A stretch of DNA of 7,324 bases from Bacteroidales bacterium (GTDB lineage Bacteria; Bacteroidota; Bacteroidia; Bacteroidales; Muribaculaceae). Below, one piece after another: positions 1 through 5,568 of the stretch. Below the pieces are notes generated by a model. It had not been told where the DNA came from. It searched no databases and worked only from the letters and a program-made list of their open reading frames with translations. Position numbers and translations under genes: made by a program. The stretch's first letter is position 1. Every line of letters starts with the position of its first letter. The stretch covers positions 1 through 7,324 of the forward strand of contig JAAVGQ010000074.1 in NCBI GenBank assembly GCA_014800105.1, read 5' to 3'.

Positions 1-156
1 CAGCAGGATGTTATTCGCATCAACCACTATGCCGTGAAATCATACGGGGAATTCATGCAGAAACGTGCACGCGGACGTGCGCGTGGCAAGGTGAGCAAGC
101 GCATTCGCGGCACGGAGTACTTCGACCGCTTTGATCTTAACGATATCGAGGAATAG
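1..156 (+). CDS. C-terminal end of a glycosyltransferase (GT2/GT92-like), partial
   Basis: Frame 1 is open from the window edge to a TAG stop at 154-156 and gives the last 51 residues of a protein whose start lies outside the window. The tail contains INHYAVKSYGEF, then a very basic stretch rich in Arg and Gly (KRARGRARGKVSKRIRG), then EYFDRFDLNDIEE. The pattern INHY..KS..EF..K..RG, followed by an EYF and a D.N.IED ending, is what I recall from the C-termini of Bacteroidales glycosyltransferases related to GT92/DUF23 and GT2. In these the His/Tyr segment closes the catalytic domain. The catalytic core is not visible, so donor and acceptor sugars cannot be stated. It converges on the minus-strand GT2 gene with only five bases between the two stops, which fits the edge of a surface-polysaccharide cluster. 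The coding frame is secure; the family call is moderate. Confidence 0.6.
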   Translation, partial: QQDVIRINHYAVKSYGEFMQKRARGRARGKVSKRIRGTEYFDRFDLNDIEE

Positions 157-161
157 AGCTT

Positions 162-1217
162 TTAATCAAAGAGATGTTTGTTGGCTTTTCTTTTGCGATA
201 ATTCAGCGGATAGAGTGCGTGCATGTACAGGATAAAGCCCTGTGGATGATTGCGCAGCATATAGGCTCTAATCCACTTCTTCAGTCCCAGTGTTTTAACT
301 GACGGCAGTTTGACGTCACGACATATCTCGTGAATCTTCATTATCGCTTTGCGGCATCGCCTTGGATTTTTTGTGAGGCGGGCAATAATCTTTGCCGCGT
401 TAATGTAAGACTTCCATATCACAAGCTCGGCATCCTTGTCAGTTATTGCCTCGGGGTCAATGTCCCTGAGTACTTTCACGCGGTCAGGCATTGACTTGAT
501 ATATTCCAGCCTGTTTCGCTCATAGTTGGAGTTGAGGATGCTTCCGCGACGCTGACGGTAGATGTACAGAATATCAGGTATAAGAACCATCTTGTTGATG
601 TTGCGGACCCAGCGGCTCATAGCGTAAATATCCTCGAATAGCTTGCCCACCGGGAAAGGAGTATCGATGACCTCGCGGCGGAACATCTTGAGACCCATGT
701 AGCTGGGTATAATATGATTCTTCATCAACTCCTTGATGACGCGGTGACGGTCAATAACCAGCTGGTTCTTGACAAGCCTGCGCTCGCGGGTATAGGTTGT
801 ATATTGGGCTTCGTAGCTTGCCTGTACAACGTCAGCGCCAGTCTCAACCATTACCTCGTGCATTCGTTCGAGGAACTGAGGATAAACAGTGTCATCCGAG
901 TCAATGAAGCTGATGTATTTGCCGCGGGCTATCTCGAGGCCTGAGTTCCTGGCTGCCGACAGGCCGCCGTTTACCTGCTCAACGAGCACATAGCGGGGGT
1001 CCCGGGCAACAAATTCCTCGCAAATCGAGCGAGAGCCGTCAGGAGAGCCATCGTCTACTACGATACACTCCCAGTCTTTGAAAGTCTGAGATTCTATGGA
1101 ATCGAGGCATTCCCTGAGGTATTTCTCGACATTGTAAACTGGTACAATAATCGAAATCTCAGGATTTTCACCCGTCACGGGTTGGTGAGCCTGTTCATTA
1201 ACTGAAATTTCGGTCAT
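162..1217 (-). CDS. GT2-family glycosyltransferase (GT-A fold)
   Basis: A 351-residue protein expected to transfer a sugar from a nucleotide-sugar donor during capsule, exopolysaccharide or O-antigen assembly at the cytoplasmic face of the inner membrane. The GT2 signatures are all present: ISIIVPVYNVEKYL at residues 21-34, the nucleotide-binding VVDDGSPDGS at 53-62, GGLSAARNSGL at 84-94, and the metal-binding DXD-type motif FIDSDD at 104-109. Residues from about 230 onward form a helical, strongly basic tail that could lie against the membrane; there is no clear transmembrane segment. About 20 residues precede the domain. The ATG at 1217 is the only plausible start, because the next Met is past residue 110. 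No Shine-Dalgarno is seen, which is normal for Bacteroidetes. It follows the Stealth gene on the same strand after an 80-base spacer and is probably co-transcribed with it. The sugar specificity cannot be read from the sequence. Confidence 0.9.
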   Translation of the reverse strand: MTEISVNEQAHQPVTGENPEISIIVPVYNVEKYLRECLDSIESQTFKDWECIVVDDGSPDGSRSICEEFVARDPRYVLVEQVNGGLSAARNSGLEIARGKYISFIDSDDTVYPQFLERMHEVMVETGADVVQASYEAQYTTYTRERRLVKNQLVIDRHRVIKELMKNHIIPSYMGLKMFRREVIDTPFPVGKLFEDIYAMSRWVRNINKMVLIPDILYIYRQRRGSILNSNYERNRLEYIKSMPDRVKVLRDIDPEAITDKDAELVIWKSYINAAKIIARLTKNPRRCRKAIMKIHEICRDVKLPSVKTLGLKKWIRAYMLRNHPQGFILYMHALYPLNYRKRKANKHLFD

Positions 1218-1240
1218 AATTATTTGGTTGGAAGATACTA

Positions 1241-1294
1241 AGTGTGGAAGTAGGGAGTTGAGAGCGGAGGGCAGGTAGAGTGGAGAGATGAGAA
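1241..1294 (-). promoter_or_regulatory. C-rich, G-poor intergenic leader (rut-like)
   Basis: On the transcribed (minus) strand these 54 bases contain 27 C and only 2 G, with 17 T and 8 A. They lie between the Stealth stop and the GT2 start. Such a C-over-G bubble of unstructured RNA is the classical profile of a Rho utilisation site, so it may allow Rho-dependent attenuation between the two genes. No hairpin and no TAnnTTTG promoter box is present in the gap. The composition is directly counted; the Rho role is inference, and it may simply be low-complexity spacer. Confidence 0.35.
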
Positions 1295-1297
1295 TGT

Positions 1298-2242
1298 TTA
1301 TTTCTCGAATTGTGATTTTTCAGGGAACCGCTTTTCGAGATATTTTCGTGCAAGGGCGCGGTCAGCGTCAGTTGCATATTGCGAGTCATTGAGGCAGAAG
1401 AAAATGGGATTGTATTTCTCCATGCGCTCGTAGTGGTCATGCTTATGAATACGCAACATGAACGAGGTGTGCTTGTCGACATATTCCTTACAAGCCCTGC
1501 CCGTCACCAGTGGCACGTAGGAGTAAAGGATGCGCTGAATGTCATTCCCGGCTCCTATATGGTTAACAGCGGTGGGGGAAATTTCGTTGCTGAAGGTCTC
1601 GAAAGTTTTGCGGTAGTCACTCTTGAGATAACCGTCAATGTTGTGGTGAGCTTTTTCGCTGAGTCGCTTGCCATATTTCGCTACAACGAGATCCGAGGCT
1701 CGTTTCATACCGCTATTGTAGTGGCTTAAAGGTTTCTTCAGCAGCTTGTCCTTCAGCCAGATTGTCAAGCTGCGTAGGGGGCTGCGCAATAGTCTGACGT
1801 AGGGTAGTCCGTCACTGTTGTAGAATGTTTCCGGCCTTACCTCGCGATTGAAGAACATGTCATCGTTGGAGTAGATGAAGTGCTCGGCGAGCCCGGGAAT
1901 ATTGTGTAAGTAATGCTCTATCACCTGGGCATTGAAGCATGGAATAGCCTCGGGAGGGAGGATTTCCTTGTGATCGACAATCCTGACACGGGGATTCGTG
2001 GTATCGAGCCATGAGGGAACCTGACTGTCAGTGATGATGAACACGCGTCTTATCCAGGGAGCATATTTCTCAACTGACCGCAGGCTGAATTTCAGCTCGT
2101 CATTGTCAGCATACCTACCCTTGCAGTCTACATCAGCCCCCACGGGTTTAATGCCGGTGAATGCTGCATGGCGCTCCTGCCACGCAAGGTCATTACCGTC
2201 AACCCAGGTGTAAACGATATCAACTTCACGCTCTTTAGTCAT
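1298..2242 (-). CDS. Stealth-family capsular polysaccharide phosphotransferase
   Basis: A 314-residue Stealth protein. The family includes bacterial hexose-1-phosphate transferases that build phosphodiester-linked capsule polymers and is related to the animal GlcNAc-1-phosphotransferase. The conserved regions occur in order. CR1 is DIVYTWVDGNDLAW at residues 8-21. CR2 spans about 41-145, with RYADNDELKFSLRSV at 43-57, FIITDSQVPSWL at 68-79 and the acidic FIYSNDDMFF at 122-131. A CR3-like stretch at about 195-245 includes AHHNIDGYLKSDYRKTFE. A short CR4-like end is around 275-290 (KYNPIFFCLND). Length is normal for a compact, cytoplasmic family member without signal peptide. It lies 59 bases downstream of an Lrp-type regulator and 80 bases upstream of a GT2 gene, all on the minus strand, which fits a glycan-assembly operon. 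Start is the ATG at 2242; the CR1 motif starts only eight residues in, so little could be missing. The sugar phosphate transferred is unknown. Confidence 0.92.
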   Translation of the reverse strand: MTKEREVDIVYTWVDGNDLAWQERHAAFTGIKPVGADVDCKGRYADNDELKFSLRSVEKYAPWIRRVFIITDSQVPSWLDTTNPRVRIVDHKEILPPEAIPCFNAQVIEHYLHNIPGLAEHFIYSNDDMFFNREVRPETFYNSDGLPYVRLLRSPLRSLTIWLKDKLLKKPLSHYNSGMKRASDLVVAKYGKRLSEKAHHNIDGYLKSDYRKTFETFSNEISPTAVNHIGAGNDIQRILYSYVPLVTGRACKEYVDKHTSFMLRIHKHDHYERMEKYNPIFFCLNDSQYATDADRALARKYLEKRFPEKSQFEK

Positions 2243-2262
2243 AACATTTTCAGTAATTGCTT

Positions 2263-2291
2263 GTACCGCGACTCTACCGGAGCGCCGGTAC
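2263..2291 (-). repeat. Overlapping inverted repeats between the Lrp and Stealth genes
   Basis: TACCGG at 2275-2280 and CCGGTA at 2285-2290 form a perfect 6-bp stem with a 4-base loop. A second pairing, GTACCG at 2263-2268 with CGGTAC at 2286-2291, can extend by two more G-C pairs past a bulge, but it uses the same bases, so the two stems exclude each other. No T tract follows on either strand, so it is not a standard intrinsic terminator. It may be an mRNA processing or attenuation element in the Lrp-Stealth transcript, or chance. Confidence 0.4.
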
Positions 2292-2301
2292 GCTTTCAGG
2301 T

Positions 2302-2763
2302 TCAGGGCTTTTCAACAACTACCTGGCGCTGGATACTGTGGTCAAGTGAGATGAGGGTCTCGGTTGTGGTCACGCCATTAATCATCTGGATCTTGTCATG
2401 AAGAATTTCCATGAGGTGCTCGTTGTCACGGGCGTAGAGTTTCAGCAGGATGGTGTAAGGGCCGGTGGTGTAATGGCACTCGACAACCTCAGGGATTTTC
2501 TCGAGTTCGGGTACCACGTCACGGTACATCGCTCCGCGCTGGAGGTTAACCCCGATGTAGGTACAGGTGTGGAATCCCAGAGTTTTGGGGCTCACGTTAT
2601 AGCCTGAACCGGTGATTATACCCACGTCAATCATTCGCTGTATGCGCTGGTGAACGGCTGCGCGTGATACTCCGCATTCCAGGGCTACATCTTTTGAGGG
2701 TATTCGTGCATTACGAATGATGATATTGAGTATCTGGCGGTCAAGATTGTCAAGCTTTTCCAT
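2302..2763 (-). CDS. Lrp/AsnC-family transcriptional regulator
   Basis: A 153-residue protein with the standard two-domain layout of the feast/famine regulators. An N-terminal winged helix-turn-helix covers about residues 4-60, opening with LDNLDRQILNIIIRNAR, with a recognition helix around SRAAVHQRIQRM (33-44). A C-terminal RAM/AsnC ligand-binding and oligomerisation domain covers about 65-143. Length matches the family (about 150-165). These proteins form dimers to octamers and usually sense amino acids. The ligand-loop region reads TTGPYTILLK at 99-108, so the acidic residue often seen after Gly-x-Tyr is replaced by Thr; the effector cannot be predicted. It is transcribed from its own promoter with palindromes across it, suggesting autoregulation, and is followed after 59 bases by the Stealth gene on the same strand. 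The FKBP operon behind it is separated by a terminator, so targets may include the downstream glycan genes. Confidence 0.93.
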   Translation of the reverse strand: MEKLDNLDRQILNIIIRNARIPSKDVALECGVSRAAVHQRIQRMIDVGIITGSGYNVSPKTLGFHTCTYIGVNLQRGAMYRDVVPELEKIPEVVECHYTTGPYTILLKLYARDNEHLMEILHDKIQMINGVTTTETLISLDHSIQRQVVVEKP

Positions 2764-2797
2764 TATTAGATTTTTTCTTAGTTGGAGGATTTTTTAA

Positions 2798-2845
2798 AAC
2801 TGATGTTTGTCTCAGTTCAATATACAAAATTAAGTTTTTTCTTAA
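2798..2845 (-). promoter_or_regulatory. Paired palindromes over the Lrp-gene promoter, candidate operators
   Basis: Two palindromes flank the -7 box of the promoter. TTAAG-N6-CTTAA (2830-2845) lies in the spacer between the -33 and -7 boxes and overlaps the end of the latter. AACTGA-N8-TCAGTT (2798-2817) lies at or just after the expected transcription start. Their centres are 30 bases apart, close to three helical turns. The ten bases TTTTTTCTTA in the first palindrome recur at 2771-2780. Since Lrp-type proteins commonly bind AT-rich palindromes at phased sites in their own promoters, self-repression is a reasonable inference. The second palindrome could alternatively be a 5' stem-loop in the mRNA. 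Confidence 0.45.
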
Positions 2846-2856
2846 ATTTAGCCAAT
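2825..2856 (-). promoter_or_regulatory. Bacteroidetes sigma-ABfr-type promoter of the Lrp gene
   Basis: On the minus strand TAATTTTG (2832-2825) matches the Bacteroidetes -7 consensus TAnnTTTG exactly. ATTG (2856-2853), a near match to the -33 TTTG box, lies 20 bases upstream, inside the usual 19-21 spacing. Transcription would start near 2818-2820, leaving a leader of about 55 bases before the ATG at 2763. The leader has no Shine-Dalgarno but is A/T rich. Confidence 0.7.
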
Positions 2857-2906
2857 AAAATCTTACAATTTTCTATCATTTAACCTTCCCGTCGTGCTAC
2901 GCTGAG

Positions 2907-2954
2907 AAATAAAAAGAAGGTGTCCCTTGACTTGAACAGTCAGGAACACCTTCT
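2907..2954 (-). terminator. Intrinsic terminator of the FKBP operon
   Basis: Arms at 2915-2932 and 2938-2954 enclose a 5-base loop. Read on the minus strand they pair almost completely, with one G-U wobble and one bulged A; on the plus strand the wobble becomes a C-A mismatch, so the hairpin is built for minus-strand RNA. The stem is followed on that strand by CTTTTTATTTC. It lies 35 bases past the stop of the lipoprotein FKBP gene and isolates that operon from the Lrp gene beyond. Confidence 0.9.
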
Positions 2955-2988
2955 CTTTAAGTTTAAATTGGGGGTTACCCTTCATTTA

Positions 2989-3885
2989 TCAGAGGATGTC
3001 AACAACCTCGATATCAAATACGAGAGTCTCGTTGTGACCGATTGCGTCACCCTGGCCTGCAACGCCGTAAGCGATCTCAGCAGGGATAACGATAGTAGCT
3101 TTACCACCCTTACCGAGGAGCATGAGACCCTCAGTGAAACCGGGGATGAAACGGCCAGCGTAAGAGGTCATGGGCTCGTCATTGGTCTGGTCGAATACTT
3201 CACCGTTGATGTGCTTGCCTACGTAGCGCAACTGGATGCGGTCGCTCTTCTGTACCTTCTCGCCTTCACCGGGCTCGATGATTTTGTAAACGAGACCTGA
3301 TTCTGATTTCTCATAACCCTCGTTGAGCATAGCCTTGGCATATTCCTCACCCTTAGCCTTGTTTTCGATTGATTCGGGGAGTGATTCGAGCTTGCGGTTG
3401 GCGCGCTCGGTGGCGAGTTCCTGAGCACGGGTGATGAGGCCCTGGAATTCAGTCTGGTACATGAAGGTATCGCCAATTGTATCAGCGGTAAATACTTTTT
3501 CAAACCCCTTGATCATGAGCTCAGTGTTAACGGGAACATTAAGCTGAGCAGGCATGCCCTTGGAAGCGCCCCAGATCTGAGTGCCGGCGTTAAGACCCAT
3601 GATGTAAGCTACGTCAGCGGTGTCGCGGTTAGCTACGGCCTTAAGACCACGAACGAACTCAGCGCGTGACATTCCCTCGCGCTGGTCAGCGGGCATCATG
3701 TCGAGCTGCTGCTGGAACTGGTTGTACATGTTGGCAGCGAGATACTGGCCGTAAACAAGAGAAAGTGAATCGCCAAAAGCCTTGTCCTCAGCTGAGTATG
3801 CCTGGCTGTCAGTTGCTTTGTTGCCGCATGAGCTCAAACCCATTGTGAGGGCAACGGCAGCAAGTGAAAGAATGATTTTTTTCAT
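2989..3885 (-). CDS. FKBP-type peptidyl-prolyl cis-trans isomerase, lipoprotein
   Basis: A 298-residue lipid-anchored isomerase, third in a three-gene FKBP operon. Residues 1-20 form a lipoprotein signal (MKKIILSLAA...) with lipobox LSSC, Cys20 being the lipidated residue. The sequence after Cys20 (GNKATDS) is not strongly acidic, so a periplasm-facing anchor is more likely than surface display. Residues about 33-135 are a helical FKBP_N-type dimerisation region that looks like two tandem copies (VYGQYLA...FVRGLKAV and YIMGLNA...MIKGFEKV). The FKBP catalytic domain covers about 196-298, with Tyr221, Phe231-Asp232, Ile247, Tyr273 and Phe290 at the FKBP12 active-site positions 26, 36-37, 56, 82 and 99. 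The central pocket Trp is Phe250 (FIPGF). It probably assists folding of exported proteins. Only 26 bases separate it from the preceding FKBP gene, and a strong terminator follows it. Confidence 0.93.
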   Translation of the reverse strand: MKKIILSLAAVALTMGLSSCGNKATDSQAYSAEDKAFGDSLSLVYGQYLAANMYNQFQQQLDMMPADQREGMSRAEFVRGLKAVANRDTADVAYIMGLNAGTQIWGASKGMPAQLNVPVNTELMIKGFEKVFTADTIGDTFMYQTEFQGLITRAQELATERANRKLESLPESIENKAKGEEYAKAMLNEGYEKSESGLVYKIIEPGEGEKVQKSDRIQLRYVGKHINGEVFDQTNDEPMTSYAGRFIPGFTEGLMLLGKGGKATIVIPAEIAYGVAGQGDAIGHNETLVFDIEVVDIL

Positions 3886-3911
3886 AAAACGTTATAATTA
3901 AATGATTTATA

Positions 3912-4745
3912 TTATTGTTTAAGCACGTCATGCAGTGTAATCGTGAAATCGAGCGCTGCATTGCCGGGGATGACACCGGCGGTACCTGACGGTCCGTAGC
4001 CAAGTGATGGTGGAATAACGATGCGGTAAGTGCCGCCCGGTTTCATCATCAGCAGTCCCTGAGTGAATCCTTCCACGAGACCCTTGACGGGGAATGTTAC
4101 CGGAGTCTCGGCTTCGTCAAACACCTCGCCATTGTAAAGGCGGCCGGTGTAAGTAACCGCTACTGTATCGTCGAGTGACGGGCCTGTACCTTCACCCTCA
4201 GTGATTACCTGAAAGAGAAGGCCTGACGGAGTCTCGATGACGCCGTCGCGGGCACGCTCGCGAGCCATGAAGTCCATCTGGGATGCCATGCTGAGGGTGT
4301 CAGCGGCAGCCATTGCCTCATATTTGCGGCTCATGTATGAATTCAGGTAATTGTCAGCCGACTTGGGAGTAAAACCGGTGTCGCCACCGTTAAGAGCCAC
4401 GCTGAGCGCACGAAGGAAAGCCTCGCGCTCAGCCGGCAGGCCGAGCTCGCGCATCTGTCCCAGGCGTTGCATGACGGTGAATCCCTGAAGGATTCCCTGG
4501 TAGTAAGGTTCGCGGTCAGGAGAAACATTGAATGCCTCGGTTATGCCTTTGATAAACTCCTCCTTCGCCTTGTCATCGGTCCCGTAATTCTGTTCAAGGA
4601 CGGGCAGGATGTGGCCGCTCCACACTGTAGCCAAGGCTGTCGACACGGTGTCGGCAGCCTCGTCATGTGTTGCGGTTGTATCGTCGGCGGCTCGTGAAAC
4701 GAGTGACGTTAACAGCGCGATTGTTGCTATAGCAATGTATCTCAT
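3912..4745 (-). CDS. FKBP-type peptidyl-prolyl cis-trans isomerase, secreted (periplasmic)
   Basis: A 277-residue FkpA/FKBP22-like isomerase, second in the operon. The N-terminus MRYIAIATIALLTSLVSRA is a signal peptidase I signal with likely cleavage after Ala19, and there is no lipobox Cys, so a soluble periplasmic chaperone is expected. Residues about 40-125 form the helical dimerisation region, with two similar halves ending in FIKGITEAF (64-72) and FLRALSVAL (110-118). A linker helix follows to about 165. The catalytic domain spans about 172-277, keeping Tyr199, Phe209-Asp210, Tyr250 and Phe267 of the FKBP pocket, but the VIxGW motif reads GLVEGF, with Phe227 for Trp. The Arg that follows the FD pair in FKBP12 is also absent. 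Its ATG overlaps the stop of the preceding gene by one base (TAATG), implying translational coupling. The function is well supported by family; substrates are unknown. Confidence 0.92.
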   Translation of the reverse strand: MRYIAIATIALLTSLVSRAADDTTATHDEAADTVSTALATVWSGHILPVLEQNYGTDDKAKEEFIKGITEAFNVSPDREPYYQGILQGFTVMQRLGQMRELGLPAEREAFLRALSVALNGGDTGFTPKSADNYLNSYMSRKYEAMAAADTLSMASQMDFMARERARDGVIETPSGLLFQVITEGEGTGPSLDDTVAVTYTGRLYNGEVFDEAETPVTFPVKGLVEGFTQGLLMMKPGGTYRIVIPPSLGYGPSGTAGVIPGNAALDFTITLHDVLKQ

Positions 4746-5371
4746 TACTTACCGATAACCTTTAAGAGCTCTACATCAAAGATAAGAGTAGAGTTAGGAC
4801 CGATGACGTTACCGGCGCCTGAGGGACCGTAAGCGAGCTGAGAGGGGATGAAGAGACGCCACTTGGAGCCGGCTTTCATGAGCTGGAGGGCTTCAACCCA
4901 GCCGGGGATAACCTGAGTCACACCGAAAGTTGCAGGCATTCCACGGTCAACGCTTGAATCGAACACAGTGCCGTCGATGAGTTTGCCAACGTAGTGGACC
5001 TCAACCTGGTCCTGAGCGGTGGGCATGGGGCCGTCACCTTCAGTGAGAACCTCATACTGGAGGCCGCTGGGGGTAGTCTTGACTTCAACGCGCTTGCCGT
5101 TTTCAGCGAGGAAAGCTTCGCCTGCCTTCTGGTTAACCTCGGCCATCTTTTGAGCCTCAGCGTGCTGCTTTGCTTCGAGCTCGCTGAAATATTGCTGGAT
5201 AACAGCTTTAGCTTCATCATAGCTCATCTTGGGAGCGAGACCGTCATAAACGGCTGCTACACCGTCAGCAAAATCCTGAACGTTAATGCTCTGGATGCCT
5301 GATGACTTGAAATTGTTGCCCATGCTGAGACCGAGGGCATAGCTAAGCTGGTCTAATTCTTTATTTTCCAT
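4745..5371 (-). CDS. FKBP-type peptidyl-prolyl cis-trans isomerase, cytoplasmic FKBP22/FklB-like
   Basis: A 208-residue isomerase and first gene of the FKBP operon. It has no signal peptide (MENKELDQLSYALG), so it should act in the cytoplasm, as E. coli FklB does. A single FKBP_N dimerisation module occupies about residues 8-48 (LSYALGLSMGNNF...FADGVAAVYDG). A long charged helix follows at about 52-95, then the catalytic domain at about 101-208. The active site is near complete: Tyr127, Phe137-Asp138, Arg143, Val154-Ile155, Trp158 (QVIPGW), Tyr181 and Phe198. Ala replaces the Phe46 position. Of the three paralogues this one is closest to the classical FKBP pocket and is the best candidate for FK506-type binding. 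It starts downstream of a TAnnTTTG promoter in the divergent gap and is coupled to the next FKBP gene. ATG at 5371 is supported by the family N-terminus. Confidence 0.94.
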   Translation of the reverse strand: MENKELDQLSYALGLSMGNNFKSSGIQSINVQDFADGVAAVYDGLAPKMSYDEAKAVIQQYFSELEAKQHAEAQKMAEVNQKAGEAFLAENGKRVEVKTTPSGLQYEVLTEGDGPMPTAQDQVEVHYVGKLIDGTVFDSSVDRGMPATFGVTQVIPGWVEALQLMKAGSKWRLFIPSQLAYGPSGAGNVIGPNSTLIFDVELLKVIGK

Positions 5372-5434
5372 AATTGTTCTATACTTTTTTGGTTATTAAT
5401 TCTTATTTCAGTATTTATAACGCTTTTATCGCCA

Positions 5435-5462
5435 CAAAGGTAGGTTAAAAAATATATGCAAC
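5435..5462 (-). promoter_or_regulatory. Promoter of the FKBP operon
   Basis: Minus-strand TACCTTTG (5442-5435) is an exact TAnnTTTG -7 box, followed by TGG. The best upstream element is GTTG (5462-5459), only 16 bases away, shorter than the usual 19-21, so the -33 box is poor. The expected start near 5428-5430 gives a leader of about 57 bases before the ATG at 5371. No other gene could use it. Confidence 0.6.
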
Positions 5463-5491
5463 TGCTTTTAGTATATATAAAAAACATTAAA

Positions 5492-5505
5492 ATAACGAGG
5501 GTTAT
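5492..5505. repeat. Short palindrome ATAAC-GAGG-GTTAT in the divergent promoter region
   Basis: Perfect 5-base arms (5492-5496 and 5501-5505) flank GAGG. The palindrome sits directly on the place where the -33 box of the plus-strand promoter should be, and that box is otherwise poorly matched. It could be a regulator site controlling the dehydrogenase operon. With arms this short, chance is a real possibility. Confidence 0.3.
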
Positions 5506-5534
5506 AGTAGAAAGCAATTTTTTTAGTACATTTG
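5502..5534 (+). promoter_or_regulatory. Promoter of the saccharopine dehydrogenase-like operon
   Basis: TACATTTG at 5527-5534 matches the Bacteroidetes -7 consensus TAnnTTTG and, like the facing FKBP promoter, continues with TGG. At the -33 position there is only TTAT (5502-5505 or 5503-5506, spacing 20-21), so the upstream box is weak. The start would be near 5540, leaving a leader of about 28 bases without Shine-Dalgarno before the ATG at 5569. The two divergent promoters do not overlap; about 84 bases lie between their -7 boxes. Confidence 0.6.
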
Positions 5535-5568
5535 TGGTCATTGAAAATCATAATAAAACTACATAGAA

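Noticed and set aside
1198..1482. A minus-strand open frame of 94 codons spanning the end of the Stealth gene and the C-rich spacer
   Set aside because: It overlaps the conserved Stealth C-terminus in another frame, is Ser/Thr rich because of the C-rich spacer and resembles no family.
2275..2290. Hairpin considered as an intrinsic terminator of the Lrp gene
   Set aside because: The stem is short (6 bp) and no T tract follows on either strand.
2920..3300. A plus-strand open frame of 126 codons opposite the lipoprotein FKBP gene
   Set aside because: It is antisense to a clear FKBP domain, begins inside the terminator hairpin and has no recognisable motif; it is a codon-bias shadow.
3820..3885. 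A surface-export signal after the lipobox of the FKBP lipoprotein
   Set aside because: The residues after Cys20 (GNKATDS) lack the acidic cluster typical of Bacteroidetes surface lipoproteins, so outward display is not supported.
5353..5541. A minus-strand open frame of 62 codons across the divergent promoter region
   Set aside because: It covers both -7 boxes, ends within the first codons of the FKBP gene in another frame, and its composition is that of AT-rich promoter DNA.
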